64,000 nt of DNA from Bacteroidetes bacterium 37-13 (GCA_001897535.1 MKTC01000023.1:29497-93496); one strand, 5' to 3'. Shown: positions 1-9,261, counted from the stretch's first letter. Made by a program: numbers and translations. The notes: generated from the sequence alone by a model not told the origin.

Positions 1-1
1 T

Positions 2-448
2 AAACCCAAGAGTGAATACACTGGGCAGCCACAAATTGAAAAGTTATTGGATAGCTTGAAACAAGAACCAGATGTGGTTGTGCACCGCGGACACAGCTAT
101 TACGCCTACAAAACAATTGAAAAAATCCACAACAACACAGCAGTATTTATTCTGGGAAGTTGTGGCGGTTACACCAGCTTGAAAGGAATTTTTGAACGCA
201 GTCCCAATGTGAGTGTAGTGGCTTCAAAACAAATTGGAACGATGTATGTAAACAATCCGCTTATTAAAATTATTGCGGAAGATATTCGTAATTTTAAAGA
301 TGTAGATTGGCATACTGCTTGGCAAGATTTAGAAAACAATGTAAAAGGAAATAAACAAGCTTACGAGCGATTTTTAGACTATATTCCACCACATAAAAAC
401 TTAGGCGCATTGTTTATTCGCGCATACAACAGAATGAGCGAAGAGTAA
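2..448 (+). CDS. C-terminal part of an unrecognised protein with a possible His/Cys (clan CD-like) catalytic pair
   Basis: The reading frame is open through the left edge, so 148 residues of C-terminus are seen and the true start lies outside. I do not recognise the family. Two hydrophobic strands each end in a suggestive motif: DVVVHRGHSYY near visible residue 27, and AVFILGSCGGY about 25 residues later. A hydrophobic strand followed by His-Gly, then another followed by Ser/Ala-Cys, is the layout of the clan CD cysteine peptidases (caspase, gingipain and CHAT types). The rest is mixed helix and strand and ends in a conserved-looking segment rich in Asn and Tyr. No membrane segment is visible. 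Peptidase activity is an inference from the motif pair only; an inactive or unrelated fold is possible. Confidence 0.6.
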   Translation, partial: KPKSEYTGQPQIEKLLDSLKQEPDVVVHRGHSYYAYKTIEKIHNNTAVFILGSCGGYTSLKGIFERSPNVSVVASKQIGTMYVNNPLIKIIAEDIRNFKDVDWHTAWQDLENNVKGNKQAYERFLDYIPPHKNLGALFIRAYNRMSEE

Positions 449-523
449 CAGATTTTTACGCGCTTTCACTATTTCTCACAAATAATAAATTAAACTTGCT
501 GCCATAAAAATTATTTAAGGGGA

Positions 524-1864
524 ATGAAGAATTTATGGTACGCTTTGTTTTTGGTAGCTTTGGTAACTCAAGCACAAGCCCAAAATGCGAGAGTGGTAGA
601 AATGCAACAGCTACCACCTAGAAATAGTTTTGAAAGGAGAGGCGTTTCATTAAAAGAGGCCTTGCAGCAAACAAGCAATGAAAAAGTTATTGAAGAGAAA
701 GAGCGCACAGGTGTTTTAAATGTTTCTATTTTATTGCCATTCAGCGCCACAAGCACTTTAGAAACTGTGAAGGCGGCAGTAGCTTCAAAAGATAATTTGC
801 ATAGTTTAAAACTTGTTTCTAATGAAGCTAAAACAGCGTTAGATTTTTACGATGGCGTATTGATGGCATTAAAAAAAGTAGAAGCTGAAGGTGGAAATAG
901 CTTGAAATTAAAAGTGAATTTTTTTGATACTTGGGCAAGCGACTCGGTAGTAGATGAATTGCTGAAAGAAAAAGATATTGTGAATGCAGATGTAATAATT
1001 GGACCTGCCACACACGAAGGCGCAAAAAAAGTAGCAGAGTTTTGCAAGCAAAATAAAATAGTAAATGTTCAACCTTTTTCGCCCTCAAAATCTATTACGA
1101 GCGATAACCCTTACCATGTAAAAATTGCCCCAACAATTGATGCGCATATTGATAATATAATGCGCTCGTTGGCAGATTCGTTTAATTCAGAACCAATTAT
1201 TATTTACACAACGAATGCAAGCAGCGATTTAAGTGCAGCAAAGCGCTTAGATTCTTTATTGAAAAATTTTGACGGACCGGGTAAAACGCATTTCAAATCT
1301 ACTTTAGTAAACATTTCAAGTTTAGGCACAAACGGAAATAAAAAAACTCCTGCCGATTTCTTAATCCCTTCACAACGGAATGTAGCAGTAGCTTGTATTT
1401 TTGGAGAAGCAAATGCACAAACAATTATCCGCCAACTCTTTGCTTCCAAGCCTGATGTGGTAATATATGGAATGCCAACTTGGTTAAATTCGGAAGTGCT
1501 TCGTTTAGATTATTTAAACAAATTAAATGCACGTTTCACAGAGCAGTTTTTTGAAGATACAGCATCAAGTACTAAAGCAAAAGATTTTATTGCAATTTAT
1601 AAAGAGCAGTATTATTCAGTACCTGCAAAATATGCTTATTTAGGTTATGATGTAGTTAATTGGCTTTACAAAGCAGCAGCCGAAGATGAGCGTTTTCCAA
1701 TGAATTTAGCAGGGAGTTTTTATGCCGGAGCAGGCTATAAATTTCAGTTTAGAATGGCTGAAAAAGCACAAGAGTCAAATAAAAAAAGAGGCATTGATTA
1801 TTTTGAAAATACCTTTTTGCATTTGCTCCGAATTGAGAATTATGCGTTATTAAAAGATTGGTAA
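524..1864 (+). CDS. Secreted periplasmic-binding-protein type 1-like protein
   Basis: The 446-residue product starts with a clear signal peptide (MKNLWYALFLVALVTQAQAQ). From about residue 65 it reads as a type 1 periplasmic binding fold: a first strand VSILLPFSA, the helix region FYDGVLMALKKVEAEG, strands LKLKVNFFDT and ADVIIGPAT, then KIVNVQPFSPS. This resembles the amino-acid-ABC-receptor-like ligand-binding proteins of Bacteroidota, which often carry an N-terminal LysM repeat; none is present here. No ABC permease or ATPase is adjacent, so a role as transport receptor is uncertain; a structural or sensory cell-envelope role is also possible. The next gene starts 15 bp downstream on the same strand and may be cotranscribed. 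Confidence 0.75.
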   Translation: MKNLWYALFLVALVTQAQAQNARVVEMQQLPPRNSFERRGVSLKEALQQTSNEKVIEEKERTGVLNVSILLPFSATSTLETVKAAVASKDNLHSLKLVSNEAKTALDFYDGVLMALKKVEAEGGNSLKLKVNFFDTWASDSVVDELLKEKDIVNADVIIGPATHEGAKKVAEFCKQNKIVNVQPFSPSKSITSDNPYHVKIAPTIDAHIDNIMRSLADSFNSEPIIIYTTNASSDLSAAKRLDSLLKNFDGPGKTHFKSTLVNISSLGTNGNKKTPADFLIPSQRNVAVACIFGEANAQTIIRQLFASKPDVVIYGMPTWLNSEVLRLDYLNKLNARFTEQFFEDTASSTKAKDFIAIYKEQYYSVPAKYAYLGYDVVNWLYKAAAEDERFPMNLAGSFYAGAGYKFQFRMAEKAQESNKKRGIDYFENTFLHLLRIENYALLKDW

Positions 1865-1879
1865 TTTAATTGAAAGGCT

Positions 1880-3265
1880 ATGACATTCTTACGTGCTTTT
1901 TTGTGTCGATGTACAGAGCAAGAACGATATAAATTAAAGCTTTTAGATTTAAAGGGAAATGAATACGAAGTACTGTTAGAAACAATTAAACAGCGCACAA
2001 ATACAGATTTTGACGATACTGAAATTCAAAATAAATTCAACCTTACCAAAAGTTATTTTGATAAAATAAATTCAGTTCTTTTAGATAAATGCCTTTCTGC
2101 ATTAACACCTAATGGAACTTACAACGATATACTTTCTCTTATTCTAGCTAAAGACATGCCCGATTTACTCAAGCATGAAATTAAAATATGGGAGCGTAGA
2201 ATTTTAAAAACAAAGGATAGTAACGAAATAACCACTTTCTATTATCGCACATTTCAGTTTCTGCGAAGAATGCCGGCAAATGTATTTGATATGGAAATGT
2301 TACTTAAGTACAAAAACCTTTATTTAAAGCATAAAAAAGATAGAAGTGAAGAAGATGAATTAGAGATAGCAGCAATGGTTTTAGCAACTCAAGTTTTTAT
2401 AGAAGCGGTGCAAGGAAATATGAATACTTTTTCAGAAAAGTATCACTTGGAATTAAAAAGATTAAAAACAGAAATTGGCACTAAGCAATATTACAAAGCA
2501 AATTTTCATACAAAACTGGCAGAGGCAAATTACTACGATTATTATACAAGCGATTTTAATGCTTTAGTGAACGCCCTCAAATATGCGATGGAGCATTACG
2601 ATAAAGCTCAAGGCGGTATAGATGTTACGTACAAAGTGTATGCTATTACAAAACTTGCAAAGGCTTATTGCCACGGAAGTTATTTTGGTGAAGCGATGAA
2701 AATTTACGATGAAGCATTTAGTCTTTTTGCTGCGGAATTGTCTTTAAATCCATATCACCCAACTATGTATGCAATCGTTGCCATCATCAATGGGAAGTAT
2801 AAGGAAGCAGAAAAAATGATGAATGAAAATTTACTGCATCTTCTCAATAATGAAAAGCCAGGCACTTTAGATTTTGACATCTATCGTACTTATGCCATTC
2901 TTTACATGAACCAATCTATGTTCGATAAAGCATTTTATTATTTAGAAGAAGCATTGAAATTCCGCAGAACAGAAATAAGTTTATTGGGAGATATTTTACT
3001 GCGAATGGTGCATAATGCGTTTTTTGTGATGAGTGGCGATTTAGCTACGGCAAAAACTACGCTTAAACGAAATTTTAAATTCTTAGCACTAAAAGAAAAG
3101 GATGCAATGGTGCAAGAATATACCGGTTATTTCAAAATGATTAAGCAAGTTATTCGCTATAAAGAAGGAAAAAAACTACCCAAAGATTTTACGGAGCAAA
3201 TGACTCCGTATCGTCAAGGAATTATGAAGCTATATGGCGATTTGTTAGATAAAATGGTAGATTGA
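1880..3265 (+). CDS. Alpha-helical TPR-like protein of unknown function
   Basis: A 461-residue protein with no signal peptide or membrane segment. It is almost entirely helical. From about residue 190 the helix pairs look like degenerate tetratricopeptide repeats, for example KVYAITKLAKAYCHGSYF and YRTYAILYMNQSMFDKAFYY. The first 130 residues are charged and helical without a recognised motif. Genes of this type in Bacteroidota are usually annotated only as hypothetical. It follows the binding-protein-like gene by 15 bp and converges on the next gene with only 10 bp between the stops. Function is unknown; protein-protein scaffolding is the general expectation for such folds. Confidence 0.75.
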   Translation: MTFLRAFLCRCTEQERYKLKLLDLKGNEYEVLLETIKQRTNTDFDDTEIQNKFNLTKSYFDKINSVLLDKCLSALTPNGTYNDILSLILAKDMPDLLKHEIKIWERRILKTKDSNEITTFYYRTFQFLRRMPANVFDMEMLLKYKNLYLKHKKDRSEEDELEIAAMVLATQVFIEAVQGNMNTFSEKYHLELKRLKTEIGTKQYYKANFHTKLAEANYYDYYTSDFNALVNALKYAMEHYDKAQGGIDVTYKVYAITKLAKAYCHGSYFGEAMKIYDEAFSLFAAELSLNPYHPTMYAIVAIINGKYKEAEKMMNENLLHLLNNEKPGTLDFDIYRTYAILYMNQSMFDKAFYYLEEALKFRRTEISLLGDILLRMVHNAFFVMSGDLATAKTTLKRNFKFLALKEKDAMVQEYTGYFKMIKQVIRYKEGKKLPKDFTEQMTPYRQGIMKLYGDLLDKMVD

Positions 3266-3275
3266 TTTTTGCACT

Positions 3276-4241
3276 TTACTCAACAACTATTTTATATGTT
3301 GAAGAGTGTTCCTTAGTTTGAATAAACAAAACATAAATACCCGAATTTAGGCTTTCAGGAATTTCAATTGCAGATGTAGTGCTATTTGAAATTTCTTTTC
3401 CTTGTAAGTTGTATAAATTTAGTTTTTCAGAATCTGTTTTATTTACAAATACTTGCTTGCCTTTCATCACCGGATTAGGAAATACTAAACTAAAATCAGC
3501 TATTTCTAAAATTGAAGTTGTGGATAGTTGATTGATTACGCCAATAGCATCTAAATCGAAACCGCCACTTGGGAATGGAGTAGGAAATGGGTCGTTTACT
3601 TTATTGCCAAAAGCATCTCTGGTTGCAAATTTATTTTCTATGCTTCCAACCACATCAATCACTTTTACGTGTGTAATATTTTGAATATCCAAATCCGGAG
3701 TCCCTGCCAATTCTTCTAAATCGAAAGGTGTACCATACCCTCCGCGATATTTCCCTGCAAGATTGTTTATTTTTGTAGCATCTGTTAATCCAAAACTTGC
3801 GGTTTGTATTAAAGTATCAATTAGGGAATGAGCCGGGAAACGAAAAAAATTGATACCATCGCTACTTACTTCTACAAAAGCAAGTTCTAAAAAGCTATCA
3901 TCAAAACTATTTTCAAATACCGCAAAATCGTATCCACTACCATTCGTAATTGGTTGAGGAAAAGTACATATTGCAAAGCCACCATCGCCCAAACTTACCA
4001 CACCATTTTCGCCTGCTTTGCCTATGGCAGAAAGTGAATCGCCAACGCTTGCGTAACCCAAAGTAGTATCAGTAATATTTTGTAAGCCACGCACTATTTT
4101 GCATTGGTTTGCCCAGTTTAAAAATATACTGCTATCTTTAGAAATAGCGGTGCTGCCCGCTTCGCCAACTTTGGGTGCATATTGCCCAAAAATATTAGGA
4201 ACGAAAAAAAACAAGATAGCAAGAAGTAATATTTGTTTCAT
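3276..4241 (-). CDS. Secreted protein with T9SS type A sorting domain
   Basis: I place the start at the ATG at 4241, which gives a clean signal peptide (MKQILLLAILFFFVPNIFGQ) and has GGAG at a good distance; a longer frame to 4277 would add 12 unlikely residues inside the upstream gene. The 321-residue product has a central domain with GYDFAVFENSF, FVEVSSDGINFFRFP and GGFDLDAIGVIN, a pattern I know from Bacteroidota cell-surface proteins of unknown function. The last 75 residues are a type A sorting domain (FSLVFPNPV, then LYNLQGKEI, ending YKIVVE), so it should cross the outer membrane by T9SS and be surface-attached or released. It begins 1 nt after the stop of the GlmU-like gene and probably belongs to the gltX operon. 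Confidence 0.85.
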   Translation of the reverse strand: MKQILLLAILFFFVPNIFGQYAPKVGEAGSTAISKDSSIFLNWANQCKIVRGLQNITDTTLGYASVGDSLSAIGKAGENGVVSLGDGGFAICTFPQPITNGSGYDFAVFENSFDDSFLELAFVEVSSDGINFFRFPAHSLIDTLIQTASFGLTDATKINNLAGKYRGGYGTPFDLEELAGTPDLDIQNITHVKVIDVVGSIENKFATRDAFGNKVNDPFPTPFPSGGFDLDAIGVINQLSTTSILEIADFSLVFPNPVMKGKQVFVNKTDSEKLNLYNLQGKEISNSTTSAIEIPESLNSGIYVLFIQTKEHSSTYKIVVE

Positions 4242-4242
4242 T

Positions 4243-5439
4243 TTATTTTCTCCATTTTGCATCGTGTGCAAATACATGTTTCAGTACTTCAATTTCATTT
4301 TCTGATAGCGATAAGTTTCTGCGCTCCATCATTTTTTGTATTGCTTCCAAGCTTTTCTCAAAAGTGAATGTTCTTAGCCATTGCGCTCCGCCCCAAGTAA
4401 ATGATGGAATAAATTTTGGAGGAAAATCGCTACCGAAAATATTGGCACAAACACCAACAGTAGTTCCTGTATTGAACATAGTGTTAATGCCACTTTTACT
4501 GTGGTCGCCCATCATTAAACCACAAAATTGAAGTCCTGTTTTTATGTTTTTATCATCAGCATAACTCCAAACATCAACTTCCGCATAGTTATTTTTTAAA
4601 TTACTGTTATTGGTATCTGCGCCCAAGTTGCACCATTCGCCAATTACACTATTGCCGATAAATCCATCGTGAGCCTTGTTGCTGTAAGCAGAAAAAACAC
4701 TGTTGTTTACTTCGCCTCCAACTTTGCAGTGCGGTCCAATAGTTGTAGCACCATAAATTTTTGCACCCATTTTAATTACGGCATGTTCACCAAGTGCAAA
4801 CGGTGCACGAATCATGCTGCCTTCCATTATTTCAGCATCTTTTCCAATATAAATTGAACCTGATTTTGTATTTAAAATAGATGCTTCCACAACAGCACCT
4901 TCTTCAATAAATATTTTTTCGCTACTGCCAATTACAGTGTTGGTTGAGCTTAGTTTTGCACTTTCTCTTCCGGCAGTAAGTAAACTAAAATCTGCATCTA
5001 TTGCTTGTGTATTTAGTTTGAAAATATCCCAACGTTGGTTTACTAAAGTTGCTGTAAAATCAAGCTCTGTAACCAGAAGTTTTTGAGCAAAATTTAAAAT
5101 ATTATCAGTAGTAAATTGAGAGTTGTTTTGTGTTTTAAACGCTAAAATTTCAGTGCCTTGTATAAGTACATTTTCGTTAGGTAATGTTTTCAATGCTTCT
5201 AATAATTTAGCATTGGGCAATAAAGCAGCATTCACAAATAAATTAGGCGAAGCATAGTAGGCAGGAAAAACTTTTTGAAGGTACTCTTGTGTGAGCACAG
5301 ATACTGTTTGCTGAAAATGCTTTTCCCATTTTTGGCGAATAGTGAGTATGCCAATGCGCAAATCCGCTACCGGTTTTGTGAATGTAAATGGTAGAAAATT
5401 TTTATGCTGCAATGTGGTTTCAAACAAAATAATATTCAT
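4243..5439 (-). CDS. GlmU-family putative sugar nucleotidyltransferase / acyltransferase
   Basis: A 398-residue protein whose N-terminus (MNIILFETTLQHKNFLPFT, then KPVADLRIGILTI) matches the GlmU-like family of Bacteroidota. The N-terminal 200 residues are a reduced nucleotidyltransferase-type domain. The rest is a left-handed beta-helix made of hexapeptide repeats (for example IGKDAEIMEGSMIRAPFALG and IGPHCKVGGEVNNSVF). Such proteins are predicted to transfer a nucleotidyl or acyl group to a sugar phosphate. The real substrate is not known, and the canonical GlmU glycine-rich nucleotide loop is not evident at the N-terminus, so GlmU function should not be assumed. It lies 32 bp downstream of gltX and is followed after 1 nt by a secreted protein gene. 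Confidence 0.85.
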   Translation of the reverse strand: MNIILFETTLQHKNFLPFTFTKPVADLRIGILTIRQKWEKHFQQTVSVLTQEYLQKVFPAYYASPNLFVNAALLPNAKLLEALKTLPNENVLIQGTEILAFKTQNNSQFTTDNILNFAQKLLVTELDFTATLVNQRWDIFKLNTQAIDADFSLLTAGRESAKLSSTNTVIGSSEKIFIEEGAVVEASILNTKSGSIYIGKDAEIMEGSMIRAPFALGEHAVIKMGAKIYGATTIGPHCKVGGEVNNSVFSAYSNKAHDGFIGNSVIGEWCNLGADTNNSNLKNNYAEVDVWSYADDKNIKTGLQFCGLMMGDHSKSGINTMFNTGTTVGVCANIFGSDFPPKFIPSFTWGGAQWLRTFTFEKSLEAIQKMMERRNLSLSENEIEVLKHVFAHDAKWRK

Positions 5440-5471
5440 ACAAAAAGTATCTTGATTAAAGTAATTTTATT

Positions 5472-7010
5472 TTAAAAAGTATCGAATAAATCTGCCGCTT
5501 TTGAAATGCGTGCCAACGATTTTTCTTTACCTAAAAGTTGCATCATATCAAACACCGGAGGTCCTTGCATGGTTCCTGCCAATGCTATTCTTAAGAGTGG
5601 CATCACTTCACCAATTTTTACTTGTTTTTCGGCAATAAATGCTTTGGCACTTGCCTCAATTTCTTGAGTAGAAAAATTACTCAAATTTTGGAGATGCGCC
5701 ACTAAACCATGCATAAGTTCTTTTTTGTCGCTACTCCATTTTTTCTTTACTCCAGCAATATCGTATTCTTTAATTTCTATAAAAAAGTAGTAGCCCATTT
5801 CTAATAAATCGGTTAAGAAAGTAGCACGCTCTTTCATCAATCCACAAAAAGTTTCTAAGTATTCGCTATTAACATCGTATCCTTTTTCTTTTGCCAAAGG
5901 GCGAATAGCATTGGCGAGTTCTGCATTGCTTTTAGCTTTTAAGTATTGATGGTTGAACCATTTTGCTTTTTCGTAATCGAAGCGTGCACCGGCTTTGTGT
6001 ACTTTTTCAATGCTGAATTGCGCTATCAATTCTTCTTTAGAAAGTATTTCTTGGTTAGTGCCTGGATTCCAACCTAAGAGTGCTAAAAAGTTCATCACCG
6101 CTTCGGGGAAAAAACCTTTTTCGCGATAGCCTTCAGATATATTTCCGGTTTCCGGATCTTGCCAACTTAATGGAAAAGAAGGAAATCCTAATCGGTCGCC
6201 ATCGCGTTTGCTCAGTTTTCCATTTCCGTCTGGTTTCAAAATAAGCGATAGGTGTGCAAATTTAGGCATTGCACTTTCCAATCCTAAAGCGCGATAAAGC
6301 AAAACGTGTAGTGGTGCAGAACTCAGCCACTCTTCGCCCCTAATTACGTGTGTGATTTTCATCATGTAATCATCGGCTACATTTGCTAAATGGTAGGTTG
6401 GCATTCCATCACTTTTGTAAAGCACTTTATCGTCTAATTGCGAAGTATTAAAAGTAACCCATCCGCGTACTTCATCATTAAATTTCACCTCTTCGTTGCG
6501 TGGCATTTTAAAGCGAACCACAAAAGGTTCACCGTTTGCTAATCGTGCTTTCACTTCATCTTCGCTCAGCGAAGTTGAGTTTTTCATATATTGTCTGGAA
6601 ACCGCATTATATGCTGGGTTCGGCACTCCTTGTGCTTGCATATTGGTGCGCATGAGTTCTAATTCTTCCGGAGTATCGAAAGCGTAATACGCATCGCCCG
6701 AAGCCAATAGTTTATCGGAGAATTCTTTGTACAAAGTTTTGCGCTCGCTTTGTCTGTATGGCGCAAATTCACCATCTCCAAATCCTAAACCTTCGTTTGG
6801 TTCAATGCCGCACCATTTTAAAGATTCTATAATAAAATTTTCTGCACCCGGCACAAAACGGTTTTGGTCGGTATCTTCTATTCTTAAAATAAAGTCGCCT
6901 CCACTTTGTTTTGCTAATAAATAATTAAACAATGCCGTACGCATTCCTCCAATGTGCATAGGACCTGTTGGGCTTGGTGCAAAACGCACTCTTATTTTTC
7001 TTTCACTCAT
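5472..7010 (-). CDS. gltX: Glutamyl-tRNA synthetase
   Basis: At 512 residues this is a full-length class I glutamyl-tRNA synthetase that charges tRNA-Glu in the cytoplasm. The N-terminus reads RVRFAPSPTGPMHIGG, containing the HIGH-type ATP motif (MHIGG), and the second class I signature is KLSKRDG near residue 265. RFDYEKAKWFNHQYL marks the start of the anticodon-binding region. It is first in a three-gene minus-strand operon (gltX, GlmU-like, T9SS protein). A -7-type box is present about 20 bp upstream. The 72-bp gap to the divergent deacetylase gene holds control signals for both. Confidence 0.97.
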   Translation of the reverse strand: MSERKIRVRFAPSPTGPMHIGGMRTALFNYLLAKQSGGDFILRIEDTDQNRFVPGAENFIIESLKWCGIEPNEGLGFGDGEFAPYRQSERKTLYKEFSDKLLASGDAYYAFDTPEELELMRTNMQAQGVPNPAYNAVSRQYMKNSTSLSEDEVKARLANGEPFVVRFKMPRNEEVKFNDEVRGWVTFNTSQLDDKVLYKSDGMPTYHLANVADDYMMKITHVIRGEEWLSSAPLHVLLYRALGLESAMPKFAHLSLILKPDGNGKLSKRDGDRLGFPSFPLSWQDPETGNISEGYREKGFFPEAVMNFLALLGWNPGTNQEILSKEELIAQFSIEKVHKAGARFDYEKAKWFNHQYLKAKSNAELANAIRPLAKEKGYDVNSEYLETFCGLMKERATFLTDLLEMGYYFFIEIKEYDIAGVKKKWSSDKKELMHGLVAHLQNLSNFSTQEIEASAKAFIAEKQVKIGEVMPLLRIALAGTMQGPPVFDMMQLLGKEKSLARISKAADLFDTF

Positions 7011-7029
7011 AACTTATTAAAATGGGTTG

Positions 7030-7037
7030 CGAATTTA
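7030..7037 (-). promoter_or_regulatory. Candidate -7 promoter box for gltX
   Basis: On the minus strand this reads TAAATTCG followed by CA, matching the TAnnTTYG box seen upstream of several genes in the window. It ends 20 bp before the gltX ATG. I see no convincing -33 TTTG at the proper distance. Confidence 0.45.
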
Positions 7038-7082
7038 ATGTTATGTTCCACTTTTGTTGGTTCAATTTATAGAATTGCCGGA

Positions 7083-7721
7083 ATGAAATTGTTTAAAACT
7101 TTAGTAAAACCTCCTGTGTGGATGCGGTTTTTGTTTCCTAATGTTACTTGGAAAAAAAGTAACAGCAATTCTATTTACTTAACTTTTGATGATGGCCCAA
7201 CGCCTGAAATTACAGATTTTGTATTGCAAGAATTAGAGAATTATAATGCAAAAGCTACCTTTTTTTGTATTGGAAAAAATGTGTTGGAGCATCCTGAAAT
7301 TTGTGCGAAAGTGGCAGCGCATGGGCACACTTTAGCTAATCATACCATGAACCACATTAAAGGTTGGAAGGTTTCTACTGAAATTTATTTACAAGAAATT
7401 GAAGACTGCAATGAAGCGCTGCAAAAGGTTTTTCCTAATAAAAAAGTGAATTTTTTTCGTCCGCCTTATGGCAAAATTTCTCCTTCGCAAATTCAAAAAG
7501 TTTCGGGAGAATATGAAATTGTTTTGTGGAGTGTTTTAAGTTGCGATTACGATGAAAGTTTAAATTCAAACGATGTAGTCGAAAACGTAATTCAATATGC
7601 TCAATCAGGTTCAATTATTGTTTTTCACGATACCACAAAGGCATTTCCTCGCTTAAAAGCAGCATTGCCAAAGGTTTTGGCACATTTTAGCGAAAAAGGC
7701 TTTCAGTTTTCAACGCTTTAA
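7083..7721 (+). CDS. NodB-type polysaccharide deacetylase
   Basis: The chosen start gives a 212-residue protein beginning MKLFKTLVKPPVWMRFLFP; an upstream extension would overlap gltX and look non-coding. NodB homology motifs are all visible: YLTFDDGPTP (metal-binding Asp), ANHTMNH (His-x3-His), FFRPPYGKI, LWSVLSCDYD and IIVFHDT. These enzymes remove N- or O-acetyl groups from peptidoglycan, chitin-like or other polysaccharides. There is no cleavable signal peptide, although the first 20 residues are moderately hydrophobic. A second, membrane-anchored paralogue is at 48203-48955. Substrate is not deducible. Confidence 0.9.
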   Translation: MKLFKTLVKPPVWMRFLFPNVTWKKSNSNSIYLTFDDGPTPEITDFVLQELENYNAKATFFCIGKNVLEHPEICAKVAAHGHTLANHTMNHIKGWKVSTEIYLQEIEDCNEALQKVFPNKKVNFFRPPYGKISPSQIQKVSGEYEIVLWSVLSCDYDESLNSNDVVENVIQYAQSGSIIVFHDTTKAFPRLKAALPKVLAHFSEKGFQFSTL

Positions 7722-7754
7722 TTCGGCTACACTTTTTTCATTCAGGCAAATTTG

Positions 7755-7762
7755 TAACTTCG
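7755..7762 (+). promoter_or_regulatory. Candidate -7 promoter box for the DUF5606 gene
   Basis: TAACTTCG followed by CAC, 27 bp before the ATG at 7790. It matches the TAnnTTYGCA box recurring in this window. The -33 region (about 7732-7740) is T-rich but has no TTTG. Confidence 0.45.
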
Positions 7763-7789
7763 CACTCCAATTTATTAAAATAATAGCAA

Positions 7790-8359
7790 ATGACATTAGC
7801 AGAAATCGTAGCAATTACAGGTCTTCCGGGTTTGTACAAAGTGGTAGGAAAAAGAAATGACGGGTTAGTGGTTACTTCGTTGGTTGATGATAAAACTACT
7901 TTTGTTTCAGGAAGAAAGCACCTTTTTACAACGCTTGATAATGTAACAATGTACACAACAGGTGATGGCGTAACTTTGAAAACAGTGCTTGCAGAAATGA
8001 AAAAGCAAGAAGCGAATAATCCACCGGTTGCTAAAGATGATGCGGCTGTGAAAGCTTATGTAGAGAAAGTAATTCCTGATTACGATAAAGAAAAAGTATA
8101 TGTGAGCGATATGAAAAAATTGCTCAAATGGTACGATATACTTAATGGACAAAAATTGGTTGAAGAGCTGATTAAAGAGGAGGGAACTATAGAAGCAATA
8201 GAAAAAATAGCAGAAGCGAAAGCAGAAGAAAAGCAAGCTAAAAAAACGGCTGCGAAACCTAAAAAAGAAGCTAAACCAAAGGTTGAAAAAACAACTAAAG
8301 CTTCTACTAAGCCGGCACCGGGAGCTAAAAAAGTAACTGCACCGCGCAAAGCACAGTAA
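7790..8359 (+). CDS. DUF5606-family protein with Lys/Ala/Pro-rich tail
   Basis: A 189-residue protein. Residues 1-130 (MTLAEIVAITGLPGLYKVVG, later VYVSDMKKLLKWYDIL) match what I know as DUF5606, a family restricted to Bacteroidota with an SH3-like N-terminal strand pattern. The last 50 residues are a low-complexity tail of Lys, Ala, Pro and Thr (AKPKKEAKPKVEKTTKAS), typical of nucleic-acid-contacting basic tails. No signal peptide. Function unknown; cytoplasmic RNA- or DNA-associated roles are only an inference from the tail. The next gene follows after 10 bp. Confidence 0.9.
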   Translation: MTLAEIVAITGLPGLYKVVGKRNDGLVVTSLVDDKTTFVSGRKHLFTTLDNVTMYTTGDGVTLKTVLAEMKKQEANNPPVAKDDAAVKAYVEKVIPDYDKEKVYVSDMKKLLKWYDILNGQKLVEELIKEEGTIEAIEKIAEAKAEEKQAKKTAAKPKKEAKPKVEKTTKASTKPAPGAKKVTAPRKAQ

Positions 8360-8369
8360 TTCTGTATTC

Positions 8370-8678
8370 ATGAAAGCAACTTCGGTTCTATTTGTTGCAT
8401 TCTTATTCTTTGCTGCTTCATGCGGCAAAACACCATTCCCATGTTTTATTGTAAGTGAAAAGGAAGATAGTATTCCGGTAAATAAAATGGTTTACTTTAA
8501 TGCTATTTGCTCAGATAATGCCAAAGAATACTTTTGGGCTTTCCCCAATGATAGCGTAGCTTATGAAGAATATGTAGGCTATATTTTTCGCGATACCGGT
8601 AATGCAGAAGTTTCTTTAATGGTAGGCAATGGCAATAAAACACAGAGAATGGTTAAGCATTTGCACGTGGTGCAATAA
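8370..8678 (+). CDS. Small lipoprotein with PKD-like fold
   Basis: A 102-residue protein with a lipoprotein signal (MKATSVLFVAFLFFAASCGK, lipobox AASC). The mature part resembles a single PKD-type beta-sandwich: IPVNKMVYFNAICSDN, EYFWAFPNDS, YIFRDTGNAEVSLMVGN. It is probably exported to the periplasm and lipidated. No enzymatic motif is visible. It sits 10 bp behind the DUF5606 gene and may be cotranscribed with it. The family assignment rests on pattern only. Confidence 0.75.
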   Translation: MKATSVLFVAFLFFAASCGKTPFPCFIVSEKEDSIPVNKMVYFNAICSDNAKEYFWAFPNDSVAYEEYVGYIFRDTGNAEVSLMVGNGNKTQRMVKHLHVVQ

Positions 8679-8711
8679 CACAACCTTTATATTCTAAACG
8701 AATATTTTTAT

Positions 8712-9071
8712 CTATCTGAAGTAGGATAAATCTTTCTTTGGAGGGTCGTTATCTTTATCGTTTTGTGTTGGAGCATCATCATCATAATATTCCACATCAG
8801 GGTAGTCTAACAAACGGTAGCGGAAAATAAGGAACAAGCCACTTTCAATAACTAATGAAAGCGGTAAATATGGCAGCACTGCTTTTAATTTTTCCGGGTC
8901 GGTGAATGTGTCTTTCCCCAAAGCAAACATCAATACTATTACAAACATCATGCTCACCATAAAGTAGCTGCCAACAAATTTCCATACCCATTTATTGGGC
9001 GATAGTCCTTTAGCAACAGCTAATTGGTGTATTTTGTAACCAAAGAAAAACAACAATAATATAACTATCAT
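8712..9071 (-). CDS. Small membrane protein, unknown
   Basis: A 119-residue protein with three predicted membrane segments: residues 1-17 (MIVILLLFFFGYKIHQL), about 32-52 (VGSYFMVSMMFVIVLMFALG) and about 66-85 (LPYLPLSLVIESGLFLIF). A short acidic, Asp-rich cytoplasmic tail follows (DYPDVEYYDDDAP). I recognise no family. It converges on the small lipoprotein gene and stands alone on the minus strand. The ATG at 9071 is the only sensible start. Confidence 0.65.
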   Translation of the reverse strand: MIVILLLFFFGYKIHQLAVAKGLSPNKWVWKFVGSYFMVSMMFVIVLMFALGKDTFTDPEKLKAVLPYLPLSLVIESGLFLIFRYRLLDYPDVEYYDDDAPTQNDKDNDPPKKDLSYFR

Positions 9072-9261
9072 AAAGTGAAATTCAGTAGTGTAAAATCAAA
9101 GACTATGTGAAATAGAGGTTGGCTAAAGTAAAAATTTGAAACTACATCTCCAATGCAATTTTTATGCAACTCGGTTTTATTGTGAAGTATTATCAAATTG
9201 CTTTTTGAATCTTCTTGAATTTTACAAAATAAGCCGAAGGATTTTTATTACCATTTTTAAA

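Noticed and set aside
6954..7082. Longer N-terminus for the first polysaccharide deacetylase
   Set aside because: It overlaps the start of gltX on the other strand and its residues do not resemble a signal peptide or NodB extension.
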